Assembly (NCBI GenBank): GCA_927353735.1
Contig: CAKMIA010000006.1
Coordinates: 16,084-80,083, forward strand
Length of the DNA stretch: 64,000 nucleotides
Source of the DNA: an uncultured Veillonellaceae bacterium
Lineage (GTDB): Bacteria > Bacillota > Negativicutes > Veillonellales > Dialisteraceae
Direction of reading: 5' to 3'
The position numbers and the translations under genes are program-made. This document shows, piece by piece, positions 38,322-48,845 of this stretch. The notes under the pieces were generated by a model. That model made no database searches. It had not been told where the DNA came from and was given only the letters and a program-made list of their open reading frames with translations. Within the stretch, counting starts at the first letter, position 1. Every line of letters begins with the position of its first letter.

Positions 38322-39836
38322 ATGTTTGCACAGTCATACGGCGCCGTCACATTCGGCCTGTCCGGCCATATCATCACCGTCGAGGTGGATATCAGCACCC
38401 ATGTGCCGAGCTTCGATATCGTCGGCCTCCCTGCGGCGGCGGTGAAGGAATCCAAGGAGCGGGTGCGCTCCGCCATCAAAAATTCCGGCTACCGCTTCCC
38501 CGTCTACCGGATCACCGTGAATCTCGCCCCGGCTGACCTGCGGAAGGAAGGCTCCGGCCTCGACCTGCCCATCGCGGTAGGCATCCTCGCCGCCAGCGGC
38601 CAGCTCCCGGAGGAAGCCATACAGGGCTGCCTCTTCGTGGGCGAGCTGTCCCTCCGGGGCGAGCTCCGTCCCGTGCCGGGCATCCTCTCCATGGTGCTCG
38701 CCGGAAAGGAAGCGGGCTTCCGGAAATACATCATGGCCCCGGACGCCGCGCAGGAAGCGCTCCTTGCGGAGGGCACGGAGATCTACGACCCCCGCACGCT
38801 CGCAGAGCTTGTGGAGGGACTGCTGGGCCGGACGCCGCTGGTCCCCGCTGTCCGGAAGGAACCGGCCCCCGCGCCGGAGGAGACCAACGATCTGGCCGAC
38901 GTGCAGGGCCAGCTCATCGCCAAGCGCGCCCTCGAGATCGCCGCGGCGGGCGCCCACAATCTGCTCATGACCGGCCCGCCCGGCTCCGGCAAGACCATGC
39001 TGGCGCGGCGCATCACCACCATCCTCCCGCCCATGACCGATGAGGAGGCCCTCGAGGTGACGAAAATCTACAGCGTGGCCGGCCTCTTCAAGACCGAGCG
39101 CATCCTCCGGGACCGTCCGTTCCGCAGTCCCCACCACACCATCTCCATGGCGGGCCTCATCGGCGGCGGTACCGTCCCGCGGCCCGGCGAGGTGACGCTC
39201 GCCCATCGGGGCGTGCTCTTTCTGGACGAGCTGCCGGAATTTCCCCGGTCCGTGCTGGAGGTGCTCCGTCAGCCGCTGGAGGACCGGGTGGTGCGCATCG
39301 CCCGGGCCAACGCGGCCTTCACCTATCCGGCGGACTTCATCCTCATCGCTGCCATGAATCCCTGCCCCTGCGGCTATCTCGGCGATCCCGACCATGAGTG
39401 CACCTGCACCGACGGGGAGATCCAGCGGTACCGCCGGAAGATCTCCGGCCCGCTCCTCGACCGCATCGACCTCCACGTATCGGTGAGCCGCCCCAAATAC
39501 AGCGAGCTCACCGCCTCCGTCCGCGGCGAATCCTCCGCAGACGTGGCCGACCGCGTGGCCGGAGCGCGCCGGCTGCAGCAGGAGCGCCTCGCGCCGTGGC
39601 ACATGCACACGAACAGCGAGATGAGCCGCCGCCAGATGCAGGAGACCTGCCCTCTCGACAGGGAAGGCAATTCGCTCCTCCGGCAGGTCTTTGAAACGCT
39701 GCACCTGTCCGCCCGGAGCTATGACCGCATCATCAAGGTGGCCCGCACCATTGCCGACCTTGCAGGAACGCCCGCCATTACAGCAGAACACATCGCCGAG
39801 GCGGTGAGCCTCCGCAACATGATCTCCAGAAAATAA
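38322..39836 (+). CDS. comM: ComM / YifB AAA+ ATPase (Mg-chelatase subunit ChlI family)
   Basis: 504 aa. A hexameric helicase that helps branch migration of incoming DNA during transformation in Proteobacteria. It has the N-terminal LonC-like ChlI domain (FDIVGLPAAAVKESKERV), Walker A GPPGSGKT (~220), Walker B LFLDELPEF, and a CPCGYLGDPDHECTCT zinc loop, then the C-terminal sensor-2 region. The ATG at 38322 has a run of GGGGGG 7 nt upstream. It is the last gene of yraN-tag-comM. Confidence 0.95.
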   Translation: MFAQSYGAVTFGLSGHIITVEVDISTHVPSFDIVGLPAAAVKESKERVRSAIKNSGYRFPVYRITVNLAPADLRKEGSGLDLPIAVGILAASGQLPEEAIQGCLFVGELSLRGELRPVPGILSMVLAGKEAGFRKYIMAPDAAQEALLAEGTEIYDPRTLAELVEGLLGRTPLVPAVRKEPAPAPEETNDLADVQGQLIAKRALEIAAAGAHNLLMTGPPGSGKTMLARRITTILPPMTDEEALEVTKIYSVAGLFKTERILRDRPFRSPHHTISMAGLIGGGTVPRPGEVTLAHRGVLFLDELPEFPRSVLEVLRQPLEDRVVRIARANAAFTYPADFILIAAMNPCPCGYLGDPDHECTCTDGEIQRYRRKISGPLLDRIDLHVSVSRPKYSELTASVRGESSADVADRVAGARRLQQERLAPWHMHTNSEMSRRQMQETCPLDREGNSLLRQVFETLHLSARSYDRIIKVARTIADLAGTPAITAEHIAEAVSLRNMISRK

Positions 39837-39870
39837 AAGCCCGCCGGGTCCCCGCCCGCGGGCTTTTTTT
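39836..39870 (+). terminator. Terminator of yraN-tag-comM
   Basis: AAAGCCCG-CGGG and CCCG-CGGGCTTT with one bulge, then TTTTTTT. Confidence 0.88.
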
Positions 39871-39892
39871 CTGTCTTTCAAAAAATGTCATC

Positions 39893-39922
39893 AAAAAACG
39901 CAGGACGGATATCCTGCGTTTT
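39893..39922 (-). terminator. Terminator of the iron-sulfur flavoprotein gene
   Basis: AAAACGCAGGA and TCCTGCGTTTT around a 6-nt loop, T-rich on the minus strand. Confidence 0.92.
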
Positions 39923-39926
39923 CTTT

Positions 39927-40547
39927 TCAGCGAATGAAATTCGTCATCTTAAACGGTTCCCGCTCGGGGAACGGAACGCCGGCCTTCCGGCCTGCCTCGA
40001 TGCATTTCAGGAGCCAGGCCATGTTATTCCCCAGCGTGCGCATCGTCTGGAGCCCCTCTTCATCCTTCCGCACATCGGCGGGCGTGAAGCCGTGCACCTG
40101 ATTCCAGTACTGGGACGTCACGATGGGCATATTGTTCATGGAAAAGAATTTGTTGATCTGCTCGAAGGCCGCAGTCGCTCCGCCCCGGCGGCAGCTCACC
40201 ACCGCCGCCGCGAGCTTTCCGTCAAACCGGCCCCCTGCGGCATAGAAGGCCCGGTCCAGAAAGGCGATCAGCTGGCCCGACGCGCCCGCATAATACACCG
40301 GCGAGCCCACGATGAGGCCGTCGATCTCCGGCAGCTTCTCCAGCAGCACATTCACCTGATCGTCCACGAAGCATTTCCCCGTCTGGCGGCAGCGGCCGCA
40401 GGCGATACAGCCCGCCACCGGCGCGCCGCCCACATGCATGAACTCCGTCTCGATCCCGTTCTTCTCCAGCGCGCCCGCTGCTTCGGCCAGCGCTGTATAG
40501 GTGCAGCCCCGCGCATGAGGGCTGCCGTTGATCAGCATGACTTTCAT
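39927..40547 (-). CDS. Iron-sulfur flavoprotein / NAD(P)H-dependent FMN reductase family
   Basis: 206 aa. A flavodoxin-like fold with the FMN loop INGSPHARGCTYTAL and the switch-like SPVYYAGASGQL. Between them is a four-cysteine cluster (CIACGRCRQTGKC) of the type that binds 4Fe-4S in archaeal and clostridial iron-sulfur flavoproteins. It likely handles one-electron transfer or oxidant reduction in an anaerobe. The ATG at 40547 has GAGGAGG upstream. Confidence 0.87.
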   Translation of the reverse strand: MKVMLINGSPHARGCTYTALAEAAGALEKNGIETEFMHVGGAPVAGCIACGRCRQTGKCFVDDQVNVLLEKLPEIDGLIVGSPVYYAGASGQLIAFLDRAFYAAGGRFDGKLAAAVVSCRRGGATAAFEQINKFFSMNNMPIVTSQYWNQVHGFTPADVRKDEEGLQTMRTLGNNMAWLLKCIEAGRKAGVPFPEREPFKMTNFIR

Positions 40548-40592
40548 CGTATTCCTCCTCCCGGCTCCGACCCTACACGAAGCCTTTTTTCC

Positions 40593-40598
40593 ATTATA
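40593..40598 (-). promoter_or_regulatory. -10 element of the flavoprotein gene
   Basis: TATAAT on the minus strand just after the hairpin at 40605; no good -35. Confidence 0.5.
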
Positions 40599-40600
40599 CA

Positions 40601-40634
40601 CAAAGAGCACAGAGGTCTTCCCCTGTGCTCTCTT
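40601..40634. terminator. Terminator after mrr (bidirectional-looking)
   Basis: GAGCACAG and CTGTGCTC with a 10-nt loop directly after the mrr stop; T-rich in either direction. Confidence 0.82.
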
Positions 40635-41582
40635 TTAGTCTTCATATTCATTGAATACGTCCGTATCCACCGCTTTGATCTCAAAGACCTTTTTCGTACG
40701 GACACCAAAATTGTATTCGATCATGTAGCTGGTCAGCTTTTCCCCGTCCATCAGAATGATATGCTGCTTTTCCGCATACTCCTTCGCCTGCCGGCTGAAG
40801 CTGGACGTGGTCACGAACAGTCCCTGACCGCCTTTCCCGGCAATGGCCCCTACAAAGGCCTGTATTTCCGGGCGGCCCACCACATGATCCGGGCCCCACT
40901 TTTTCGCCTGAATGTAGATCAGGTCAAAGCCGAGCTTGTCCTCCATGATGACGCCGTCGATGCCCTCGTCTCCGGTATAGCTCGTCGTATGCCCCGCATT
41001 TTCAAAGGTCCCGTAGCCCATCTTGGCCATGAGGTCCAGCACCATCTGTTCAAAGGCTTTCGGAGAAATGCGCATCACTTCTTCCATGAGGGAATCCTGC
41101 AGATCCCGCTGGATCTTCTGAAATGCATCATCCAGCAGATCATCCGGCGTCTCTTCATCCGCTTCATTCTGATATGACTCTTCCGAGGAAGAAGCCGGAC
41201 ATTTCTTTTTTGTGGAATCTTCTCCGGCTTCTTCTTTGTCCAGATTGAGAAATTGCCGGAACGATTCAAACCGGGACAGCCATTTCGAATCGATCACCTC
41301 AGGCAGATCCCTGAGCACCGCTTTCCCCTCGTCAGTGATGACAAGCATCCCCCGTACCGGTTTCTCTATCAGCCCTGCTTTTGTGAGATATGTACTGGCC
41401 CAACTCACCCGATTGGCAAATAAAGTGACGCGGCCACTTGGCAACATCTGAGAAACATCTTCATCAGTAAGGTGATAATATTCCTTCATTGCCCTTCTCA
41501 CTTCTTTTATGCTGTGTCGCTGGCCATCTCCAAGAAATTTCAGCATTGGCACATGAAATTTATAATACTGCGGTACCGGCAT
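40635..41582 (-). CDS. mrr: Mrr-type restriction endonuclease
   Basis: 315 aa. An N-terminal winged-helix Mrr_N domain (~1-95, HSIKEVRRAMKEYYHLTDED) reads DNA; a Glu/Asp/Lys linker (~120-155) leads to the C-terminal PD-(D/E)xK nuclease. The nuclease has FEQMVLDLMAKMGYG, then TGDEGIDGVIMED and YIQAKKW with the catalytic D and QxK. Such enzymes cut modified DNA (type IV restriction). The ATG at 41582 has AAGGAG about 7 nt upstream. No methylase or specificity gene is adjacent. It follows the ACT protein by 48 bp, so it may be read from the mutS-hfq transcript. Confidence 0.92.
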   Translation of the reverse strand: MPVPQYYKFHVPMLKFLGDGQRHSIKEVRRAMKEYYHLTDEDVSQMLPSGRVTLFANRVSWASTYLTKAGLIEKPVRGMLVITDEGKAVLRDLPEVIDSKWLSRFESFRQFLNLDKEEAGEDSTKKKCPASSSEESYQNEADEETPDDLLDDAFQKIQRDLQDSLMEEVMRISPKAFEQMVLDLMAKMGYGTFENAGHTTSYTGDEGIDGVIMEDKLGFDLIYIQAKKWGPDHVVGRPEIQAFVGAIAGKGGQGLFVTTSSFSRQAKEYAEKQHIILMDGEKLTSYMIEYNFGVRTKKVFEIKAVDTDVFNEYED

Positions 41583-41630
41583 GATGCTCTCCTTCGTTCC
41601 CCTCACGACACTCGTCACAAAATGGAATTT

Positions 41631-42005
41631 CTATTCTTCCGGAAGCGGCTCCACTGCATAGCCGGTCTCTGCCAGGACGGCCAGCGCGCGGTCAAAATCC
41701 TTGTCCTTCGTCAATATGTAGTCCGTATTATAGGTGGACACGGCAAAAAGGCCGATCCGGGCCGCTGCCAGCCGGGAGGACAGGTCTGCCAGAATGCCGA
41801 CCAGTGAAAAATCCAGCGTCCCCTCCACGCGGAAGGCACGCCAGCCGTCGTCCCGCTTTTCCGCGTCCTCCGGGGCCTCTGCCGTGGGGCACACCAGAGA
41901 AATTTCCTCGTCGGTCACGGCCAGAAAATGCCAGCGCTTCCCCGCTGCCGGCATCCGGCGGAGGCGGCAGATGGAAAATGCCTCATGCAGTACCTGAATC
42001 TTCAT
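41631..42005 (-). CDS. ACT-domain protein
   Basis: 124 aa with a tandem ACT-like fold (FRVEGTLDFSLVGILADLSSRLAAARIG, then VSTYNTDYILTKDKD), as in small amino-acid-sensing ACT_7 proteins. A regulator or sensor is likely; the ligand is not visible. It is the last gene of the long miaB operon, 21 nt after crcB. The GGGAGG site is a rather long 12 nt from the ATG. Confidence 0.82.
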   Translation of the reverse strand: MKIQVLHEAFSICRLRRMPAAGKRWHFLAVTDEEISLVCPTAEAPEDAEKRDDGWRAFRVEGTLDFSLVGILADLSSRLAAARIGLFAVSTYNTDYILTKDKDFDRALAVLAETGYAVEPLPEE

Positions 42006-42026
42006 CCGTTGCTGTCCTCCCTGCTT

Positions 42027-42404
42027 TTACCCGTTCAGAAACCGCGCCGTCACGCTCCCCAGCCACACCGCGGCCAGTCCGCCTGCATTGCTGAGCAGTA
42101 CATAGAGCAGCGCCAGCCCGTACTGGTGGGCCCGCCAGAGCAGCACCGTTTCATTGCCGAAGGAGGAAAAGGTGGTCAGCCCGCCCAGAAAACCTGTGAT
42201 CAGCAGCAGATAGGCGTACTCCGGCAGGCTGTCGAAGCGCTCGGTGAGGATCGTGAAAATCAGCCCGATGAGGAAGCACCCGAGGCCGTTTACCGCCAGC
42301 GTCCCCACCGGGAGCCCGCCGCCCCGGCTGAGCCATGAGGTGAGCCAGAAGCGGAGCGCACCGCCACAGGCGCACCCGGCCATGACCGCCAGTACCTTCA
42401 TCAT
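42027..42404 (-). CDS. crcB: Fluoride ion channel (Fluc/CrcB)
   Basis: Exports fluoride. The 125-aa protein has four membrane segments and the family marks GGALRFWLTSW, the GTLAVNGLGCFLIG segment with the Asn, and GFLGGLTTFSSFG with the phenylalanine box. A single gene means a homodimer. I see no fluoride riboswitch in the 49-bp gap after hfq. An ATGATG start has CGGAG upstream. Confidence 0.95.
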   Translation of the reverse strand: MMKVLAVMAGCACGGALRFWLTSWLSRGGGLPVGTLAVNGLGCFLIGLIFTILTERFDSLPEYAYLLLITGFLGGLTTFSSFGNETVLLWRAHQYGLALLYVLLSNAGGLAAVWLGSVTARFLNG

Positions 42405-42453
42405 AGGACCGTCTCTCCGTTCTTTCTTTTCCCGTCAGATATCTGATAAGGCA

Positions 42454-42654
42454 TCAGAGTCTCTGCACGGTGGAAATGGCGTGCTTGTAGATCAGATGGG
42501 AGCCGTTCTCGCTCACAAGGAGCACCGTGAAGCTGTCGAAGGATTTGACCCGTCCCTTCAGCTGAACGCCGTTCATGAGGAAAATGCTGACCGGTGCATT
42601 TTCCTTTCTCGCGTCATTCAGAAATGTGTCCTGTAAATTCATTTTCCCTTCCAT
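42454..42654 (-). CDS. hfq: RNA chaperone Hfq
   Basis: Hexameric Sm-like protein that helps small RNAs pair with messages. 66 aa with [34 protein letters not shown] and the Sm2 signature YKHAIST. The ATG at 42654 has AAAGGAG 6 nt upstream; an ATG four codons on is also possible. It overlaps the 3' end of miaA by 41 bp. The miaA-hfq order is widespread. Confidence 0.96.
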   Translation of the reverse strand: MEGKMNLQDTFLNDARKENAPVSIFLMNGVQLKGRVKSFDSFTVLLVSENGSHLIYKHAISTVQRL

Positions 42655-43573
42655 TTGGTTCTCCTTTGATTTGTGAAATGACGAATTGTTCTATCGTATG
42701 ATACCATATTTCCTCCGGCTCGCCGCGGGTCCGTTCAAACCAGCGGATATAGGGCATCCGCCGGTACCAGGTAAGCTGCCGCTTCGCGAAATGGCGGGTG
42801 TTTTTCCGGATCGCCTCCGCCGCTTCGGCGGGCGTGCATTCGCCGCGCACCGCAGGGATCATTTCCTTGTAGCCGATCCCGCTCATGGACTGCGCATCGG
42901 CAGGGACGCCCTCTGCGAGGAGCCGCCGCACCTCGTCCTCCAGGCCCGCGGCCATCATCAGATCCACCCGCCGATTGATCCGTTCATAGAGCCACGCCCG
43001 GTCCATGGTGAGCCCCACCACCGGCCCGCTGTACACGAGGCCGCTGCTTTTCCCGGCCTGTGCGTCCGGCGCCAAGTCCAGCACCTCCAGCATCCGGATC
43101 ATCCGCTGAGGGTCCACAGGCAGCTCCGCCTCCGTTTTGCCCCGGCTGAGAAGTTCTTCCCTGAGCGCCTCCAGCCCGTGTGCTTCATAAAACTGATGCC
43201 ACCGGCTTTTCCGTCCCTCACCGCGGGGCAGAAAGGTATAGCCCTCGAGCAGTCCCTGAATGTACAGCCCGGTCCCGCCGGCGATGATGGGCACCCGGCC
43301 GGCCTGATTCTCTTTCCGGATGATCTCACCGGCCAGCTCGGAAAAGCGCGCCGCCGAATAGGTCTCCCGCGGGTCGAGGCAGTCCACCAGATAATGGGGC
43401 ACCCCGTCTGCCTCCTCCGGCGTCACCTTGGCCGTGCCGATATCCATGCCGCGGTACACCTGAAAGGCGTCGCCGGAGATGACGCAGCTCCCGAGCCGCT
43501 TTGCCAGCCGCACCGCCAGTGCCGTTTTTCCCGATGCGGTGGGACCGAGAATCGTGATGACCTGTCCCTTCAT
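42614..43573 (-). CDS. miaA: tRNA dimethylallyltransferase
   Basis: Adds the isopentenyl group to A37 of UNN-reading tRNAs, the first step to ms2i6A, whose second step is MiaB further up the same operon. 319 aa with P-loop [28 protein letters not shown], the [13 protein letters not shown] box and a C-terminal region [18 protein letters not shown]. It overlaps the upstream methyltransferase by 4 nt (ATGA). Confidence 0.97.
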   Translation of the reverse strand: MKGQVITILGPTASGKTALAVRLAKRLGSCVISGDAFQVYRGMDIGTAKVTPEEADGVPHYLVDCLDPRETYSAARFSELAGEIIRKENQAGRVPIIAGGTGLYIQGLLEGYTFLPRGEGRKSRWHQFYEAHGLEALREELLSRGKTEAELPVDPQRMIRMLEVLDLAPDAQAGKSSGLVYSGPVVGLTMDRAWLYERINRRVDLMMAAGLEDEVRRLLAEGVPADAQSMSGIGYKEMIPAVRGECTPAEAAEAIRKNTRHFAKRQLTWYRRMPYIRWFERTRGEPEEIWYHTIEQFVISQIKGEPNGRENEFTGHISE

Positions 43574-44355
43574 GGCTCGTTCCTCCCCGTTTCAATGACG
43601 CCGTAGGCGATGGTCTGGCCCCGCCGGCGGTGGACCTCCTGAAACAGCCCGTTCCGGAACACCTCCGAAAAGGGCCGCTCCTTCACGATGACCCGCAGCC
43701 GCGCGGCCCGCATGGCCTCCCGCAGGACGGCCTCGTCCAGCCGGTCATAGCAGGCGCCGCTCCGGAAGGCCTCCCGGTTATTGGCTTCCCGCTTCACCGG
43801 CCGCCGGAACATCGTATCAAAATAAATCACATCCCAGGCATCATCCGCAGCGTGCCGCAGAAAATCCCGAAAATCCGCCCGGAGGAGCGTCACCCGCCGC
43901 AGCGCTGCGGTGACGGTCTCATCCGGATCAATAAAATGAGCCAGTCCGTCCTGCCCAATCTCCCAGAGTGCGGCGCTCTTTTCCAGCGCCGTCACCCAGC
44001 CTGTTTCCCCCAGATACCATGACAGGACGATGGAGTCCTTCCCCTCTCCGAAGGTGCAGTCCAGCACGGTCCTCGCCTCCGGCGGGAGCAGGCTGCACAG
44101 CCGGTCGCTGCCGCCCCGCTCCATCTGGAGGAAGCGCAGTTTCGCCGTGCCCGTATGAAAGACATGCTCATGACCGGCTGACCACAGCGCCGGCCCCCGC
44201 TTGCCGTATACGAGAAAGCCTTCGGTGTCCCCGTTTTCCATGGCTTCAAAGGTGGGCTGTCTCGGGCAGTACGGCAGGCCGAGGAAGGCCGCGCGCTCCC
44301 GGGCCTTTTCCATTACCTCCGGCGGCGCCTTGTGTACCGTGGTGACAGCGATCAT
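43570..44355 (-). CDS. SAM-dependent methyltransferase, RsmJ-like
   Basis: 261 aa. A class I methyltransferase with VLDCTFGEGKDSIVLSWYLG for SAM binding, ARERAAFLGLPYCPR in the N-terminus, and DVIYFDTMFRRP as the catalytic loop. This combination recalls the RsmJ family (16S rRNA m2G methylation), though the Firmicute branch may modify another RNA. ATGA overlaps with both mutL and miaA show tight coupling. The ATG at 44355 is set by the overlap with the mutL stop. Confidence 0.82.
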   Translation of the reverse strand: MIAVTTVHKAPPEVMEKARERAAFLGLPYCPRQPTFEAMENGDTEGFLVYGKRGPALWSAGHEHVFHTGTAKLRFLQMERGGSDRLCSLLPPEARTVLDCTFGEGKDSIVLSWYLGETGWVTALEKSAALWEIGQDGLAHFIDPDETVTAALRRVTLLRADFRDFLRHAADDAWDVIYFDTMFRRPVKREANNREAFRSGACYDRLDEAVLREAMRAARLRVIVKERPFSEVFRNGLFQEVHRRRGQTIAYGVIETGRNEP

Positions 44356-46259
44356 GTGCGGTGGAAAAGCCGTCCCATTTCCTCCGGCGTGAAGCGGACA
44401 ATGGTCGGCCGTCCGTGCGGACATACAAAGGGCCTTGCGGTCTGGAACAGGTCATGGATCAGCTCGCGCATCTGCCGGATATTGAGCGGATCGCCCGCCT
44501 TGATGGCGCCCCGGCAGGCCGCATAGGCCATCATGCGGTGGCGCATGGTCTCCGGCGACGGCACATCCTTTTCGTGGAAGGCGATGAGGATATCCCGGAT
44601 CACCCGCTCCATGTCGCTTTCCGACAGGTCCTCCGGCGCGCCGGTGACGCGGATCACATCCGGCCCGGCCTGCTCGATGGTGATGCCCAGCCGGCGCAGC
44701 TCCGCTTTCCGCGACAGCAGCAGCTCTGCATCGGCCGGTTCCGTATGGATGAGATAGGGGATGAGCAGTTCCTGTACGGGGATGCCCTCCGCCCGTTCCG
44801 CCAGCCGGTCATAGCGCACCCGTTCATGGGCGGCATGCTGGTCGATGAGATAGAGGTCTTTCCCGTGCTGGCAGACGATGAAGCAGTCCGCCACCTGTCC
44901 GAGAGGGATCACCGGCTCCTGCGCCGGCCCCTCGGACTTTTCCTCAAAGAGCGCCGGCACCGGTTCTTCCTTCCGGGCCGCCTCAAATACGGACTGGTCC
45001 GACAGAAGCGTTTCCTTTTTCAGGACCGGCTTATAGTCTTCCCGGGGCTCGGCGGACAGTGTTTCCGCCATCGGCGGACGGGCCGCGTTCTTCTGGCCCA
45101 TCCCGCCGAAGCTGCGGTTCTCCGCATAGGAGGCCGCCGGTTCTCCCCAGCGGCGCGCCGGTGCGGGCTCCTCCGCCGGCAGGGTCTTCTGCACGGTCTG
45201 CACCGTCTCCTCCGGCAGCGCGTCCTTTCCGGACGCATGGACCATCGCCGCGGCGATGTGCTCCGGCGCGTGCTGCGAGGTGAGCGTTCCCAGCACCGCA
45301 TGATAGACGAGGCGGAAAATGCTCTGTTCATCCTCAAATTTGATCTCCCGCTTCTGCGGATGGACATTCACATCCACCGACTCCGGCGGCACCGTGAGAT
45401 GCAGTATAAAGACGGGGAAGCCGTTCTTCGGCAGGAGAGAATGATAGGCATTGTCCACCGCCTTGGAAATGGTGCTGTTTTCCACCACGCGCTGATTGAC
45501 GATGATGGTCTGCTGCTGGCGGCTGCTCTTCAGGAAGGACGGCTTGGAGATCATGCCCTCCAGCAGGATGTCCTCCGTTTCCTCCCGCACGTCCAGCATC
45601 TCTCCGGCCGTCTCCAGCCCGTACAGCGCAGACAGCGTATCCACCAGCCGGCCGTTTCCCGGCGTTTCCAGCACGGTGCGGCCGTTGTTGATGAGCCGGA
45701 AGGCGATGCCCGGATTGGCCATGGCCATCTTGCCCAGCATCTGATTGATGCGGCTGCTCTCCGTGCGCTCCGATTTCAGGAATTTCTTCCGCGCCGGCAC
45801 ATTGTAGAACAGGTCCGCTGCCTCCACGGTCGTCCCCGTGGGCGCCCCCGCCGGAGCGACGGATTTCACCTCGCCGCCCTCCACGCGCACCGCCGTGCCT
45901 TCTTCGGAATCCTTCGTGCGGGTCGTGATGGTCATACGGGAAATGGAGGCGATGCTGGCCAGCGCTTCCCCGCGGAATCCCAGCGAGGAAATGTGATAGA
46001 TATTGTCCGCGGTCTGGATCTTGCTCGTGGCATGGCGCACGATGGACAGCTTCGCGTCCTCCGGGGACATGCCGCAGCCGTCGTCCGTCACGCGGAGATA
46101 GGCTACGCCCCCCTCGGCGATCTCCGTCTCGATCTCCCGGGCGCCGGCGTCGATGGCGTTCTCCACCAGTTCCTTCACCGCATTGACCGGCCGCTCCACC
46201 ACCTCGCCGGCGGCGATCTGGCTGGCCGTCACTGCATCCAGTACATGAATCAAAGCCAT
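44352..46259 (-). CDS. mutL: DNA mismatch repair protein MutL
   Basis: 635 aa. The GHKL ATPase N-terminus has ELVENAIDAGA, DDGCGM and GFRGEALASI. The C-terminal domain has the metal-dependent endonuclease site of MutLs from bacteria without MutH: DQHAAHERVRYD, where the last acidic residue of the usual E-x4-E is Asp, plus ACRGAIKAGDPL and CPHGRPT. It starts immediately after the mutS stop (TAAATG), with AAAGGAG 9 nt upstream. Confidence 0.97.
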   Translation of the reverse strand: MALIHVLDAVTASQIAAGEVVERPVNAVKELVENAIDAGAREIETEIAEGGVAYLRVTDDGCGMSPEDAKLSIVRHATSKIQTADNIYHISSLGFRGEALASIASISRMTITTRTKDSEEGTAVRVEGGEVKSVAPAGAPTGTTVEAADLFYNVPARKKFLKSERTESSRINQMLGKMAMANPGIAFRLINNGRTVLETPGNGRLVDTLSALYGLETAGEMLDVREETEDILLEGMISKPSFLKSSRQQQTIIVNQRVVENSTISKAVDNAYHSLLPKNGFPVFILHLTVPPESVDVNVHPQKREIKFEDEQSIFRLVYHAVLGTLTSQHAPEHIAAAMVHASGKDALPEETVQTVQKTLPAEEPAPARRWGEPAASYAENRSFGGMGQKNAARPPMAETLSAEPREDYKPVLKKETLLSDQSVFEAARKEEPVPALFEEKSEGPAQEPVIPLGQVADCFIVCQHGKDLYLIDQHAAHERVRYDRLAERAEGIPVQELLIPYLIHTEPADAELLLSRKAELRRLGITIEQAGPDVIRVTGAPEDLSESDMERVIRDILIAFHEKDVPSPETMRHRMMAYAACRGAIKAGDPLNIRQMRELIHDLFQTARPFVCPHGRPTIVRFTPEEMGRLFHRT

Positions 46260-48815
<2,556 letters not shown>

Positions 48816-48845
48816 CCTGTCTCTGTCCTTTCCAGCCCGCGGCTG

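Noticed and set aside
42405..42453. Fluoride riboswitch before crcB
   Set aside because: The gap is 49 bp and lacks the conserved core; crcB is the read-through product of the operon.
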